Assembly (NCBI RefSeq): GCF_030929615.1
Contig: NZ_JAVFVU010000006.1
Location: 1 to 64,000, forward strand
Length of the DNA stretch: 64,000 nt
Source: Dyadobacter sp. LHD-138
Lineage (GTDB): Bacteria > Bacteroidota > Bacteroidia > Cytophagales > Spirosomataceae
Direction: 5' to 3'
Below, one piece after another: positions 7,976-15,125 of this stretch (position 1 is its first letter; every line of letters starts with the position of its first letter). Below the pieces are notes generated by a model. That model worked only from the letters and a program-made list of their open reading frames with translations. It had not been told where the DNA came from and searched no databases. A program made the position numbers and the translations under genes.

Positions 7976-9478
7976 TTAAAAGGGAGGTTCTCCCAGGTGG
8001 TTAAAAACTTCGTTTCTTGAATAATTATGGATTTGCTGGGCATTTTTTACAGCAGCATTTACTGGTTCCGGCATAACGACCGGCTGTCCTGACCCTCGAT
8101 AATCCGAAAAGTGGTTGGTACCCAGATCAGCGTAACGGTCCACTCGACAAGCTTCTCCATCTCTATTTTTCAAAATGTAATAGCAGTACATTTTTTCGTC
8201 AAAGAGCACCTCGCCATCTTCCAGTTCATCATAAATCTTAATCCCCTTCCGGATGTAATACAAGGGGTTAAAAAGTCCGATAACTAAGCTGGCGTCTTGT
8301 TCAAGCTGTCCCGAATCTCTTAAATCTGATTCCTTGGGCCGAGGGTCAGTTCTTCCCTCTGTTCCCCTACTGAGCTGCGCCAAGGCGATTACAGGTATTT
8401 TCAAATTTCGCTGCATTGTTTTGATCGCCTTACTAATTTCCGTTACCCGGTCGTACGAGCTCTTATATCCCTTGATATCCAGATACTGGATGTAGTCGAT
8501 GATGATCAGCTTGATATCCTTTTTCCGTTTCCATTCGGTAGCGATAGCTTCAAGTTTTCTCACATCCTTGACTGACATGTCATCGTAGAAATAGATCGGA
8601 AGCTTCCCAATTTCAGATATCGCGGTTTCAATTCGCTTGTACTCCTCGATGTCTATTTCTCCCTTTCGGATCCGCTGGTACGGCACTCCCGATTTCCTTG
8701 CCGCCATTCTGAACGTTATCTGCTCAGAAGGCATTTCGACAGAGAAAAACCCGACTCCTGCCCCAGATTCCGCTGCGGCGAGTGTAAAATCAATTCCAAC
8801 AGCCGTTTTCCCCATTGCCGGCCTTCCCGCGATGATGATCATCTGATCATCCTGCCAACCGCCGAGAATGCTGTCAAGCTTTTTGGATCCCGTGGTCACG
8901 CCCGAAATCTTTCCAGTCTGTTGCAGCTTCATATTCTGATCGATGCGTGCCAGTGCATTTTTGCCAGAGTCTTTGGCCGTTTTTTCCAGAATCCCACCAC
9001 CGGTTAAAGTCAGCGCTTCATAAGTCTTGTAAACTAACTCAGCAACCTCTGAATCCTTGTTTTCTTTCTTCAATTCGGAATTCAGTTCGATATTCAGATC
9101 TGATGCTCTGCTGCGTCTAAAAAGAGACAAAACACCCTCAGCTGTATCGAAAACCTCTCTTTCGGTTTGCGGCACCATTTCATCATTGCTAAGACTGATC
9201 TTCTCCCTGCGAATGATTGAAAACTGATCTTTGGACCTTAACCGCTGGAAAACAGATAGGTTTTTAATTTCAGCTCTCTCGTTATAAAGCTCTCTGATTG
9301 CGGAGTAAACCATTCTCGCTGCTTCATCCTGAAAAACTTCATCATAGGGTATCAATTTTTGAACAATGGAAATAAACTCTGGATGGTGTACAAGCGATGT
9401 TACCAGCATTCGTTCGGACCAAATATCAGAGAACTCGTTTCGGTAATGTCCAGTGTCCTTGCTGTTTAAGTTCTTCAT
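7976..9478 (-). CDS. dnaB: Replicative DNA helicase, DnaB family
   Basis: A 500-residue protein. Residues 15-120 form the DnaB N-terminal helical domain. The RecA-like ATPase domain has Walker A GRPAMGKT (218-225), the helix and switch FFSVEMPSEQ, Walker B KLIIIDYIQYL, and a QLSRGTEGR sensor segment with RDSGQLEQDA. It unwinds DNA ahead of the phage fork as a hexamer. It follows the wHTH initiator (9666-10589) and the 78-residue protein, whose end overlaps its start by 53 bp. Length is normal for phage DnaB. The C-terminus adds about 50 Asn/Pro-rich residues. Confidence 0.95.
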   Translation of the reverse strand: MKNLNSKDTGHYRNEFSDIWSERMLVTSLVHHPEFISIVQKLIPYDEVFQDEAARMVYSAIRELYNERAEIKNLSVFQRLRSKDQFSIIRREKISLSNDEMVPQTEREVFDTAEGVLSLFRRSRASDLNIELNSELKKENKDSEVAELVYKTYEALTLTGGGILEKTAKDSGKNALARIDQNMKLQQTGKISGVTTGSKKLDSILGGWQDDQMIIIAGRPAMGKTAVGIDFTLAAAESGAGVGFFSVEMPSEQITFRMAARKSGVPYQRIRKGEIDIEEYKRIETAISEIGKLPIYFYDDMSVKDVRKLEAIATEWKRKKDIKLIIIDYIQYLDIKGYKSSYDRVTEISKAIKTMQRNLKIPVIALAQLSRGTEGRTDPRPKESDLRDSGQLEQDASLVIGLFNPLYYIRKGIKIYDELEDGEVLFDEKMYCYYILKNRDGEACRVDRYADLGTNHFSDYRGSGQPVVMPEPVNAAVKNAQQIHNYSRNEVFNHLGEPPF

Positions 9479-9662
9479 AGTGGGTCAAAAGCCTCTTGGC
9501 CTGTTGGTCGGTTATTTTTTCCTCAATCAAAAGTTCAAGCGTTAGACCAATCAGATCATCAATAATCGGTGGCGGCGCATTTGCTGGATTTACGTCCGGC
9601 GTTGGTTTTAATTTCCCCCGATACGCTGCATCTCGCCAGGGAGTTTTGAAAATATAGCTCAT
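9426..9662 (-). CDS. Small protein between initiator and DnaB
   Basis: A 78-residue protein with a Pro-rich linker (residues 20-34) and a helical C-terminal half (LIGLTLELLIEEKITDQQAKRLL). It overlaps the start of dnaB by 53 bp and starts 3 bp after the initiator stop. The position between initiator and helicase is where helicase loaders are often found, but it is far too short for an AAA+ loader. Not recognised. Confidence 0.6.
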   Translation of the reverse strand: MSYIFKTPWRDAAYRGKLKPTPDVNPANAPPPIIDDLIGLTLELLIEEKITDQQAKRLLTHYEELKQQGHWTLPKRVL

Positions 9663-9665
9663 GAC

Positions 9666-10589
9666 CTATATTTTTTTCATTCGTAAGTGTGCTGGAATTT
9701 CCATCACCTGTACTGATTTACTGGACTTTAAGACGTTTTCATGGCGTAACCTGACCCAATTCATGAAATGCGATTTTGCGTCCGAATAGCTTTTTGAAAA
9801 CTTCTCTTCGATAATTTTTTCAGCTATGAATGTTTGCAAATAACTCTGAAAATCAACCAATTGTATTGAATTAACCTTGCAGACAGTCTCGACCAACAAT
9901 TCGCTTTTCCACATCTGCCGACCGAATTGCTTCAATTCTTCAATCCTGGGATCGTCGTCACCGAGTTCAGGTTGGTGATCCGCGGCAATAGCCTCTTTCA
10001 ACTTTTTTCTTTCTTCTTCGACGAATGCAGGATAAGATTCCTGCTGAGTTTCTCCCAATTCAGCATCTTCAAGTTCATCGAAATCGACTTTTTCAACTTC
10101 TTCTTCTTTTTGAATTATAGTAGTAGTAGTATTAATACTAGTATTATTATATGTCGGAAAATTTTCCGAGTTATTTTCGGATTTTTTTCCGAGTTTTCCC
10201 GGATTATTTTCCGTCGCTCGGATTTTTTTCCGACCCTCGGAATAATTTCCGGCACTCGGATTTTTTTCCGGGTTTGGCTCGTGACTGTTCCATTTCTTTC
10301 CTTTTTCAGTGATCGAAACGTAGTCTTTACTATCGATTTTTTGAAGTAAAATCAGGCCTTTCTCTTCCAACTTTTTGAAATAACGATACACAGTGTCTGG
10401 CTTATCGGTAAGGATCGGCAGCTCTTCAATCACTTTGTGGCGGGAAGAAAAGAAGTAATCACTGCCGTTAATAACCGTTTTGTCCGCCCAGCTCGGCAGT
10501 GTGTATATCCAGGAAAAAAGATAAGCTTCCTGAATATTCAACTCCCAGGCATATGATGATATGTTATCAATGGTGAGCGAAAATTTCAT
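9666..10589 (-). CDS. Phage replication initiator with winged helix
   Basis: A 307-residue protein. Residues 1-100 look like a winged-helix domain (SSRHKVIEELPILTDKPDTV, then YRYFKKLEEKGLILLQKID), typical of phage replisome organisers. Residues about 105-160 are low-complexity Asn/Lys/Glu and Thr runs encoded by an iteron array and an A/T-rich stretch. Residues 195-300 form a second helical domain (ELLVETVCKVNSIQLVDFQSY) that would contact the helicase or loader. It lies upstream of dnaB. Like lambda O, the origin appears to sit inside the initiator gene. The low-complexity part is therefore probably shaped by DNA function rather than protein function. Confidence 0.8.
   Translation of the reverse strand: MKFSLTIDNISSYAWELNIQEAYLFSWIYTLPSWADKTVINGSDYFFSSRHKVIEELPILTDKPDTVYRYFKKLEEKGLILLQKIDSKDYVSITEKGKKWNSHEPNPEKNPSAGNYSEGRKKIRATENNPGKLGKKSENNSENFPTYNNTSINTTTTIIQKEEEVEKVDFDELEDAELGETQQESYPAFVEEERKKLKEAIAADHQPELGDDDPRIEELKQFGRQMWKSELLVETVCKVNSIQLVDFQSYLQTFIAEKIIEEKFSKSYSDAKSHFMNWVRLRHENVLKSSKSVQVMEIPAHLRMKKI
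10109..10152. other. A/T-rich stretch next to iterons (candidate unwinding element)
   Basis: A run of almost pure A/T (TAGTAGTAGTATTAATACTA and flanks) lies immediately beside the six iterons, in the initiator gene. This is the layout expected of a duplex-unwinding element at an iteron origin. It encodes only NNTSINTTTTII in the protein. Confidence 0.5.
10155..10270. repeat. Six iterons: candidate phage replication origin
   Basis: Six 14-bp copies of CGGAwwwwTTTCCG begin at 10155, 10178, 10200, 10219, 10238 and 10257, spaced 23, 22, 19, 19 and 19 bp apart, close to two helical turns. Copies 2, 4 and 6 are identical (CGGATTTTTTTCCG) and copy 1 is a perfect palindrome (CGGAAAATTTTCCG). The array lies in the middle of the initiator gene, which would be its own binding site. 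Confidence 0.7.
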
Positions 10590-10661
10590 ATTAAAAACAA
10601 CAAAAATGGATATACTTCCCTTCTAAAATCAGCTAACCATTATACCTATACGCACCCACTT

Positions 10662-10952
10662 TTATCCTCTTGTCAATGGTGTAACCTCCACAACATTCCG
10701 GATGGGTATACTTAGGACCTTATTACCTCGCTCCCATCCTATCAGTTTGCCAAAATGATTTACTTTGGCTACCAGGCCCCAATAACTCAAATGAATAAAT
10801 TTGACTTCCTCTTTACCCCGCTCCTGTGTTTCGATTGATTCCAGACGCCCTGAAAACGATAATGGCGGAGCCGCGTTACTTTGGGCGCTGTCCTCACCTC
10901 TGGTTTTGACGATGACAAGCTTCCCAGTTTTTACACTTGAATGAATATTCAT
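10662..10952 (-). CDS. Unknown phage protein
   Basis: A 96-residue soluble protein, beta-rich in the second half (EEVKFIHLSYWGLVAKVNHF). Not recognised. It follows a 200-bp noncoding gap that carries a large hairpin (10984-11054) and precedes the initiator gene by 72 bp. Confidence 0.55.
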   Translation of the reverse strand: MNIHSSVKTGKLVIVKTRGEDSAQSNAAPPLSFSGRLESIETQERGKEEVKFIHLSYWGLVAKVNHFGKLIGWERGNKVLSIPIRNVVEVTPLTRG

Positions 10953-10983
10953 TATATCTTTGAATTGCGATTTAACACTAAAT

Positions 10984-11054
10984 AATCCCTGTACGGGCAG
11001 GGCGGACTAGACCAACGTGCGAAAGGCAACGCACTAACTGCCCGTACAGGGATT
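10984..11054. other. Large nested hairpin element, unidentified
   Basis: Perfect 17-bp inverted repeat (AATCCCTGTACGGGCAG at 10984-11000 and its complement at 11038-11054) enclosing a second perfect 5-bp stem GTGCG/CGCAC (11017-11034) with an 8-base loop. It lies in a 200-bp gap between two operon genes. No T-run follows on either strand, so it is not an ordinary terminator. It could be a structured RNA, a processing site or a DNA structure used in replication. Confidence 0.65.
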
Positions 11055-11153
11055 TGAGTATCTCTGCCTTTGTTGTTAACCGGAAGTCCACCCCGGAAAC
11101 ATAAGAAACAAATTTAAAAATATTTAGTTGCAATGCAACTATTTAATATTCAT

Positions 11154-11675
11154 TCAAGGAATATTTTCTTCCTGTGAATTTTCTTTGCTTCGTTCTGCAA
11201 GCACTTCGGAAAGAGGTCTGAGGTTATCCGGGATCTCTTCTTCCTCTTCGTCGACCATATAAGGAAACACGTCCAGGATTGTCGTTAAATTAAGATCTGT
11301 GGTCTCATATGGAATGAGCATCGTGCGAAGGCTCTCTGTGATCCGCTGCAATGCCTGGTCAATTCCGTCGGCGTTTACCAGCATATAGTTCACAACCTTC
11401 TTATCCTTGCCAGACTTTTCGTCCACAGAGTAATAGATCACTTTGGCCTTGAACCATCTTTCGCCGTCTTCGTAGGTAAACAGATCCGATAGGCGCATCT
11501 TATTAATTGCAGTGACAGAAAAGTCGCTTGCGCCGGTAACAATTTGTTTGTAAGCCCGTGCCTCTGCTTCAGTGAAACTGACACTATCAATCAGGTAACA
11601 CTCATTTATCGTTTGCAATGCTCCTGCATTGTCTTCTTTTTGGTAGCGAATGTTCGCTTTGTACCAACTGGCCAT
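11154..11675 (-). CDS. DUF4494-like phage protein
   Basis: A 173-residue protein matching the DUF4494 pattern as I know it: WYKANIRYQKED at the start, LIDSVSFTEAEARAYKQI, then RWFKAKVIYYSVDEKSGKDK and VVNYMLVNADGIDQALQRI. The C-terminal 40 residues are highly acidic (VDEEEEEIPDN). The family is found in Bacteroidota phages and mobile elements, with unknown function. It lies downstream of the DGR reverse transcriptase and the 103-residue protein, in the same operon. Confidence 0.75.
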   Translation of the reverse strand: MASWYKANIRYQKEDNAGALQTINECYLIDSVSFTEAEARAYKQIVTGASDFSVTAINKMRLSDLFTYEDGERWFKAKVIYYSVDEKSGKDKKVVNYMLVNADGIDQALQRITESLRTMLIPYETTDLNLTTILDVFPYMVDEEEEEIPDNLRPLSEVLAERSKENSQEENIP

Positions 11676-11703
11676 TATCTTGATTATTTAAAGGTGAAAT
11701 ACG

Positions 11704-12015
11704 TTATTTAAATTCTAGTCTCATATTATCTTCCTCGATCGTAGTCGTGAAGGGAAAATCTTCCGGAGATACTTTTTGAATCGTCGCCTGAAGTATTGTT
11801 GATCCGGTAAAAACTACTCTCATCTCGCCCCCGATAGAAACTTGTATCTGAAGACACTTTGCGTTGCCCTTTTCGGGATATTTAGAATTACTAATTTTAA
11901 ACGCGTGCACTGTAATTTCTCGGTTCACCAGCCTTTTCATGCTGATTTTTTCGCCAATCAAGCCACCGACCTCTGCCTGAATGCCCATTTCGCTGAACTT
12001 CTTTATTTTTTTCAT
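11704..12015 (-). CDS. Small conserved protein behind the DGR reverse transcriptase
   Basis: A 103-residue protein (MKKIKKFSEMGIQAEVGGLI...) with a beta-rich centre (REITVHAFKISNSKYPEKGN, KCLQIQVSIGGEMRVVFTG) and a C-terminal TTTIEEDNMRLEFK. I remember similar proteins encoded next to DGRs in Bacteroidota elements, possibly with an OB-like fold, but cannot verify that here. Its first 119 bp overlap the end of the reverse transcriptase reading frame in another frame. It could be a DGR accessory factor or a single-strand DNA-binding protein. Confidence 0.7.
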   Translation of the reverse strand: MKKIKKFSEMGIQAEVGGLIGEKISMKRLVNREITVHAFKISNSKYPEKGNAKCLQIQVSIGGEMRVVFTGSTILQATIQKVSPEDFPFTTTIEEDNMRLEFK

Positions 12016-12958
12016 CGGAGAGTACTTTTAATAAATTTTTGCAATCGGCGTGCTTGGTCCATCCTTTGTATGCTTCAATAGTGGACCTGGATTTCCTCTT
12101 GGCAACAGCTCGCGCGAAATTTTTCTTTATCGATTTTCTTAGTCGAGTATACCTTCGCCTGAAAACATATCCAAGCATATCAACGCCACGGATTTCTACT
12201 GAAAATACCTGGTAATTCGACTTTATTGATAAATGGAGGTCAACTTCCAAATAAATCCGGATATCCGACAATATCTGATGCAGGTACCTTTTGGATCCTG
12301 AAAATATGGCTATATCATCGCAGTACCTAAAATAATATCGAACCTTCATTGTCTCTTTCAACCAATGATCAAAATACGTCATGTATAAATTGGCCAGGTG
12401 TTGTGAAAGATAATTGCCGATGGGCAAACCTTCTGCACTGTCAATTATTGAGTCCAATAGACTTAAAAGATCTTTATCCTTTATTTTAAGCCGTATGATC
12501 TGTTTCAATATTTTCCGATCAACGCTTGGATAAAACTTTCGAACATCAATTTTTAAACAGTATGTGGTATTTTCTTCATCCTGTAATGCTTTTTTGATTT
12601 TTAAAGCAGCAGAATGGACGCCCCTTCCTTTTATGCAACTATAAGTGTCAGCAGTGAACATACTCACCCATATATCTTCCAGGATATTCATGATCGCGTG
12701 TTGAACAACGCGGTCTATAAAAGGCAACCGGTATATCTCTCGGCGTTTTGGTTCGAAAATTACAAAAATTTTGTACGGAGAAATTTTATAGGTTTTGTCA
12801 ACCAGCGCCCGATGGAGCTTCGTTAAATTCCCTTCTGGATCTTTCAAGTACTCTCGTACGCCAGCCTGGTAAAACTTCCCTTTCATTGCTTTTCGTGCGG
12901 CCAATCGAAGATTATCCATATCAACGATTCGTCCGTACAAATTTCCATATCTCTTCAT
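11897..12958 (-). CDS. DGR reverse transcriptase
   Basis: A reverse transcriptase of the diversity-generating retroelement class. With the ATG at 12958 (MKRYGNLYGRI..., the usual start of this family as I know it) it has 353 residues. The frame is open to a TTG at 13057 (386 residues). In the longer numbering, motif A is CLKIDVRKFYPSVD (Asp171), the class-defining motif is LPIGNYLSQ (211-219, instead of the QGxxxSP of most bacterial RTs) and the catalytic box is YCDD (245-248). It copies the TR into cDNA with errors at adenines. The TR lies 119 bp upstream of the ATG. The C-terminal 40 residues overlap the next gene, and the true end may have been shorter. Confidence 0.95.
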   Translation of the reverse strand: MKRYGNLYGRIVDMDNLRLAARKAMKGKFYQAGVREYLKDPEGNLTKLHRALVDKTYKISPYKIFVIFEPKRREIYRLPFIDRVVQHAIMNILEDIWVSMFTADTYSCIKGRGVHSAALKIKKALQDEENTTYCLKIDVRKFYPSVDRKILKQIIRLKIKDKDLLSLLDSIIDSAEGLPIGNYLSQHLANLYMTYFDHWLKETMKVRYYFRYCDDIAIFSGSKRYLHQILSDIRIYLEVDLHLSIKSNYQVFSVEIRGVDMLGYVFRRRYTRLRKSIKKNFARAVAKRKSRSTIEAYKGWTKHADCKNLLKVLSDEKNKEVQRNGHSGRGRWLDWRKNQHEKAGEPRNYSARV

Positions 12959-13077
12959 AAAGCCTATGCTTTGCAGGTCATCTTCCCGAAACGGTACCAA
13001 AGCCCCATAAAATTTGTAAGTCATTTTTTGGCATGTTGCCAAGGTTTGCTCCGCCAATTATCTTTCATTAGCATTTT

Positions 13078-13149
13078 CGGGCACTGACGTTCGAGTTCGA
13101 GTTGTCGTAGTTGTAGTCGTTGTACGAGAAACTGGGACTGCCTGCAGCC
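13078..13149 (-). repeat. DGR template repeat (TR)
   Basis: About 72 bp nearly identical to the VRs, placed between the second target gene and the reverse transcriptase. In the coding sense (- strand) it reads A-A-G-S-P-S-F-S-Y-N-D-Y-N-Y-D-N-S-N-S-N-V-S-A-R, with eight AAC/GAC/TAC-type codons that place adenines at diversifiable first and second positions. It is not inside a recognised gene. It is presumably copied from the operon transcript. Confidence 0.95.
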
Positions 13150-13171
13150 AGCGGAACACAACCCTAATATT

Positions 13172-13567
13172 TTATTTTTCCATTGTCATAAATGGCTTGA
13201 ATATATGCGGGAAAGTCGTGGCGGCATATTTAGCACGCGCTCTACTTCTAAAAACAAGGCGGGCACCGACGCACGAGCGCGAGTAGCCGCAGCTGAAGTC
13301 GTGGTACGAGAAACCGGGACCGCCCGCAGCCTCGCTTCGCATCCTCCACCATATCTCGTACTTATCTTCATAGGTGTCAAAATCGGGGATCCATTTTGAA
13401 CCGTCATCATTTTGATTGATAGCCTCCGTCAATACTGTTGCATTAGTAAATGAGTTAGCCGCAATTTGACGGTCAGTAGAAGGGTTTTGGAAAAGGTCAA
13501 TGGTTGGATCGAATTTGGTTGCTTTGTAAGCGTCTTCCAGTGACTGAATTGATTCGTAATTTTTCAT
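13172..13567 (-). CDS. DGR target protein 1
   Basis: A 131-residue protein. Residues 80-103 are the variable repeat (AAGGPGFSYHDFSCGYSR then SCVGAR), followed by the conserved tail LVFRSRARAKYAATTFPHIF. The frame GGPGFS...VGARLxFR is the scaffold of small C-type-lectin-like DGR targets in Bacteroidota as I recall them. The invariant G, W and R residues hold the fold and the variable residues form the binding face. No signal peptide or tail-fibre domain is present. It starts 2 bp after the stop of target 2, so both are co-translated. Target 1 and target 2 share the C-terminal architecture but differ in their N-termini. Confidence 0.9.
   Translation of the reverse strand: MKNYESIQSLEDAYKATKFDPTIDLFQNPSTDRQIAANSFTNATVLTEAINQNDDGSKWIPDFDTYEDKYEIWWRMRSEAAGGPGFSYHDFSCGYSRSCVGARLVFRSRARAKYAATTFPHIFKPFMTMEK
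13260..13331 (-). repeat. Variable repeat VR1
   Basis: Differs from the TR at 14 of 71 aligned positions. All 14 are T in the + strand TR, that is adenine in the coding sense. The flanks on both sides are unrelated to the TR flanks. VR1 spans codons 80-103 of target 1. Confidence 0.95.
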
Positions 13568-13569
13568 AA

Positions 13570-14085
13570 TTATACGGATGGGGATAAAAATTTATTATAA
13601 GTTGAAACGAAATGTTGGCCTGCAAAAACAGCATGCTCTCTTTTTCTGAAACTGTGGCGGGCACCGACGTTCGAGATCGAGTAGGCGTAGATGTAGCCGT
13701 CGAACGAGAAACCGGGACCGCCCGCAGCACCTTCATCCCAATAATGTCTTGGGAAATACTTCGGAGTTCCGTCCGAATAATCCGGCTTCCACCAATTGCC
13801 GTTTTCGTCTTTCCCATTTAGAGCCTTGGCAACAATATCGATCTGATGCGAAGCGAATTTAGATTCACGATCCTCCTCAGGATAAAAGCCAAAGTTCTCG
13901 ATAGTCAATGGCTTAAATTCGACAACCTCACATGCCGCCTCATAACTAATGACGATATCGGTAATATTCGGGTCGAAATTAAACTCCGGATAAAAATCCT
14001 TCATCCATTTTTTAATGGATGGATCTGCGTTGTTGTATGCTTTTAAGGCATTCGCAGGTGACGTGATTAACATTTGTGTTTCCAT
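13570..14085 (-). CDS. DGR target protein 2
   Basis: A 171-residue protein. Residues 120-143 are the variable repeat (AAGGPGFSFDGYIYAYSI then SNVGAR), followed by HSFRKREHAVFAGQHFVSTY, parallel to target 1. The N-terminal 110 residues are an unrelated acidic/helical domain (YNNADPSIKKWMKDFYPEF, NGNWWKPDYSDGTPKYFP). The WKPDYSD...YFP segment corresponds to WIPDFDT...YEIWW in target 1. It lies upstream of target 1 with a 2-bp gap, directly after the 85-residue gene. No secretion signal. The likely role is a variable ligand-binding protein, but its partner is unknown. Confidence 0.9.
   Translation of the reverse strand: METQMLITSPANALKAYNNADPSIKKWMKDFYPEFNFDPNITDIVISYEAACEVVEFKPLTIENFGFYPEEDRESKFASHQIDIVAKALNGKDENGNWWKPDYSDGTPKYFPRHYWDEGAAGGPGFSFDGYIYAYSISNVGARHSFRKREHAVFAGQHFVSTYNKFLSPSV
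13658..13728 (-). repeat. Variable repeat VR2
   Basis: Differs from the TR at 11 of 71 positions, again all at + strand T (coding-sense adenine). It shares four T-to-C changes with VR1 (three Ser to Gly codons and one silent Ala codon). VR2 spans codons 120-143 of target 2. Confidence 0.95.
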
Positions 14086-14121
14086 TGGATTTGATTAAGT
14101 ATTAACTGTTGAAAAATTCTA

Positions 14122-14379
14122 TTATGACAATCCGTTCTTTGTCCGGATCAAATCATTGACCGCCGACATTTGCGCCACTTGCGTCTTTGCGATGTCTACT
14201 ATTCTGCCGGCCACCATGGCGGCGCATTCGGCCTGGGGAATTGCTGCAGGGTTGTTTTTAACCTCCTTCATTTGCTCTATGAGCATTTTGGAAATTTCAC
14301 CCAGGTTTACCATTCCTTCCGGAATCTGGATCGGTGGCAGCATCGATTTGTTCGGCTGAGCTAATTCTGTTGTTTGCAT
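14122..14379 (-). CDS. Unknown small phage protein upstream of DGR targets
   Basis: An 85-residue helical protein (MQTTELAQPNKSMLPPIQIP...) with a coiled-coil-like C-terminal half (ECAAMVAGRIVDIAKTQVAQ). Its start overlaps the end of the HNH gene by 19 bp. It is too short and too neutral for a typical Avd accessory protein. Not recognised. Confidence 0.6.
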   Translation of the reverse strand: MQTTELAQPNKSMLPPIQIPEGMVNLGEISKMLIEQMKEVKNNPAAIPQAECAAMVAGRIVDIAKTQVAQMSAVNDLIRTKNGLS

Positions 14380-15122
14380 GATCTGCGAAGTTTTATTTGA
14401 TTACGTTTTAATTCAATTAGTTCCGGGTGCTTCAATACCTCAGTTTGAAGCTGTTTATTTCTGGGTGCAATCCAGTTGGCTACGATTTGGTCCGAAGCGT
14501 TAATCATCGGATTATTCACTTTACCTTCCCGGTACAACCGGCGCATCGTTTCCGACGCCTTTTCCCGATTCCTGTTTCGGTTTGAATTTTCACCACGGGT
14601 GATCATTTTTAGATTATCGGGCTCAACATTCAATGTATTCCCGTCAATGTGGGTGATCAATAAACCTTTGGGTATCTGGCCATGCAGATTTTCATAAACA
14701 TGACGGGCCAGCGGGATCCATTTCTTTTCGACACGGATGAAATAATATTGAAATCCATTTTTGGCGTTCCGAATTGAGATATCACCTTCTTTTTTTGAAT
14801 TGGCCGGGATGATGCCCTTTTTAAACATTGTCCCCTTTACCTTTTCATAAATTTCAGCTGGCATCTCCTTTCCCTTGTTGTGTGGAGTGAAGCCTTTTGT
14901 AAATCTGTATGGGATTCCAAGGTCGCCACCGACGATTCTACCGCTTTGTGTTGATTTCAGGTACTCTTCTGACTTTTTAACCCCAAGTTCTTGCGCCAGA
15001 TTGTACACCTGATTTAAAGATTTCCCAAAGACTGCGGCAATATCAGCTGAACTTTGATCTGGATAGATCCTTTTAAATATTTCAACTTCTGCATCGGTCC
15101 AGATACGACGTTTCAGTTCCAT
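14361..15122 (-). CDS. HNH endonuclease-like protein with HTH domain
   Basis: A 253-residue protein. Residues 5-50 resemble a Myb/SANT-like or NUMOD helix-turn-helix (TDAEVEIFKRIYPDQSSADI, IAAVFGKSLNQVYNLAQEL). Residues 140-195 carry an HNH signature: LARHVYENLHGQIPKGLLIT, HIDGNTLNVEPDNLKMITR, with paired His and Asn residues for metal binding. Such proteins act as homing-type or phage nicking nucleases. As a free-standing gene beside the DGR targets it could be a selfish element. There is no intron at this place. The C-terminus is basic (KRNQIKLRRSCKQQN). Confidence 0.8.
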   Translation of the reverse strand: MELKRRIWTDAEVEIFKRIYPDQSSADIAAVFGKSLNQVYNLAQELGVKKSEEYLKSTQSGRIVGGDLGIPYRFTKGFTPHNKGKEMPAEIYEKVKGTMFKKGIIPANSKKEGDISIRNAKNGFQYYFIRVEKKWIPLARHVYENLHGQIPKGLLITHIDGNTLNVEPDNLKMITRGENSNRNRNREKASETMRRLYREGKVNNPMINASDQIVANWIAPRNKQLQTEVLKHPELIELKRNQIKLRRSCKQQN

Positions 15123-15125
15123 GGA

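Noticed and set aside
10984..11054. Retron msr/msd or self-cleaving ribozyme
   Set aside because: No retron RT nearby and no hammerhead CUGANGA core or other ribozyme core recognised; kept only as an unidentified hairpin.
11897..12958. Retron or group II intron reverse transcriptase
   Set aside because: The motif LPIGNYLSQ and the TR/VR pairs fit a DGR; no intron domain V or maturase region and no msr/msd region next to the RT.
13078..13728. CRISPR-like array
   Set aside because: Three similar 71-bp blocks are irregularly spaced, lie in coding frames and differ only at coding-sense adenines, so they are TR/VR repeats, not CRISPR repeats.
14361..15122. HNH gene as part of a group I intron or intein
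   Set aside because: It is a free-standing ORF between phage genes with no split host gene around it.
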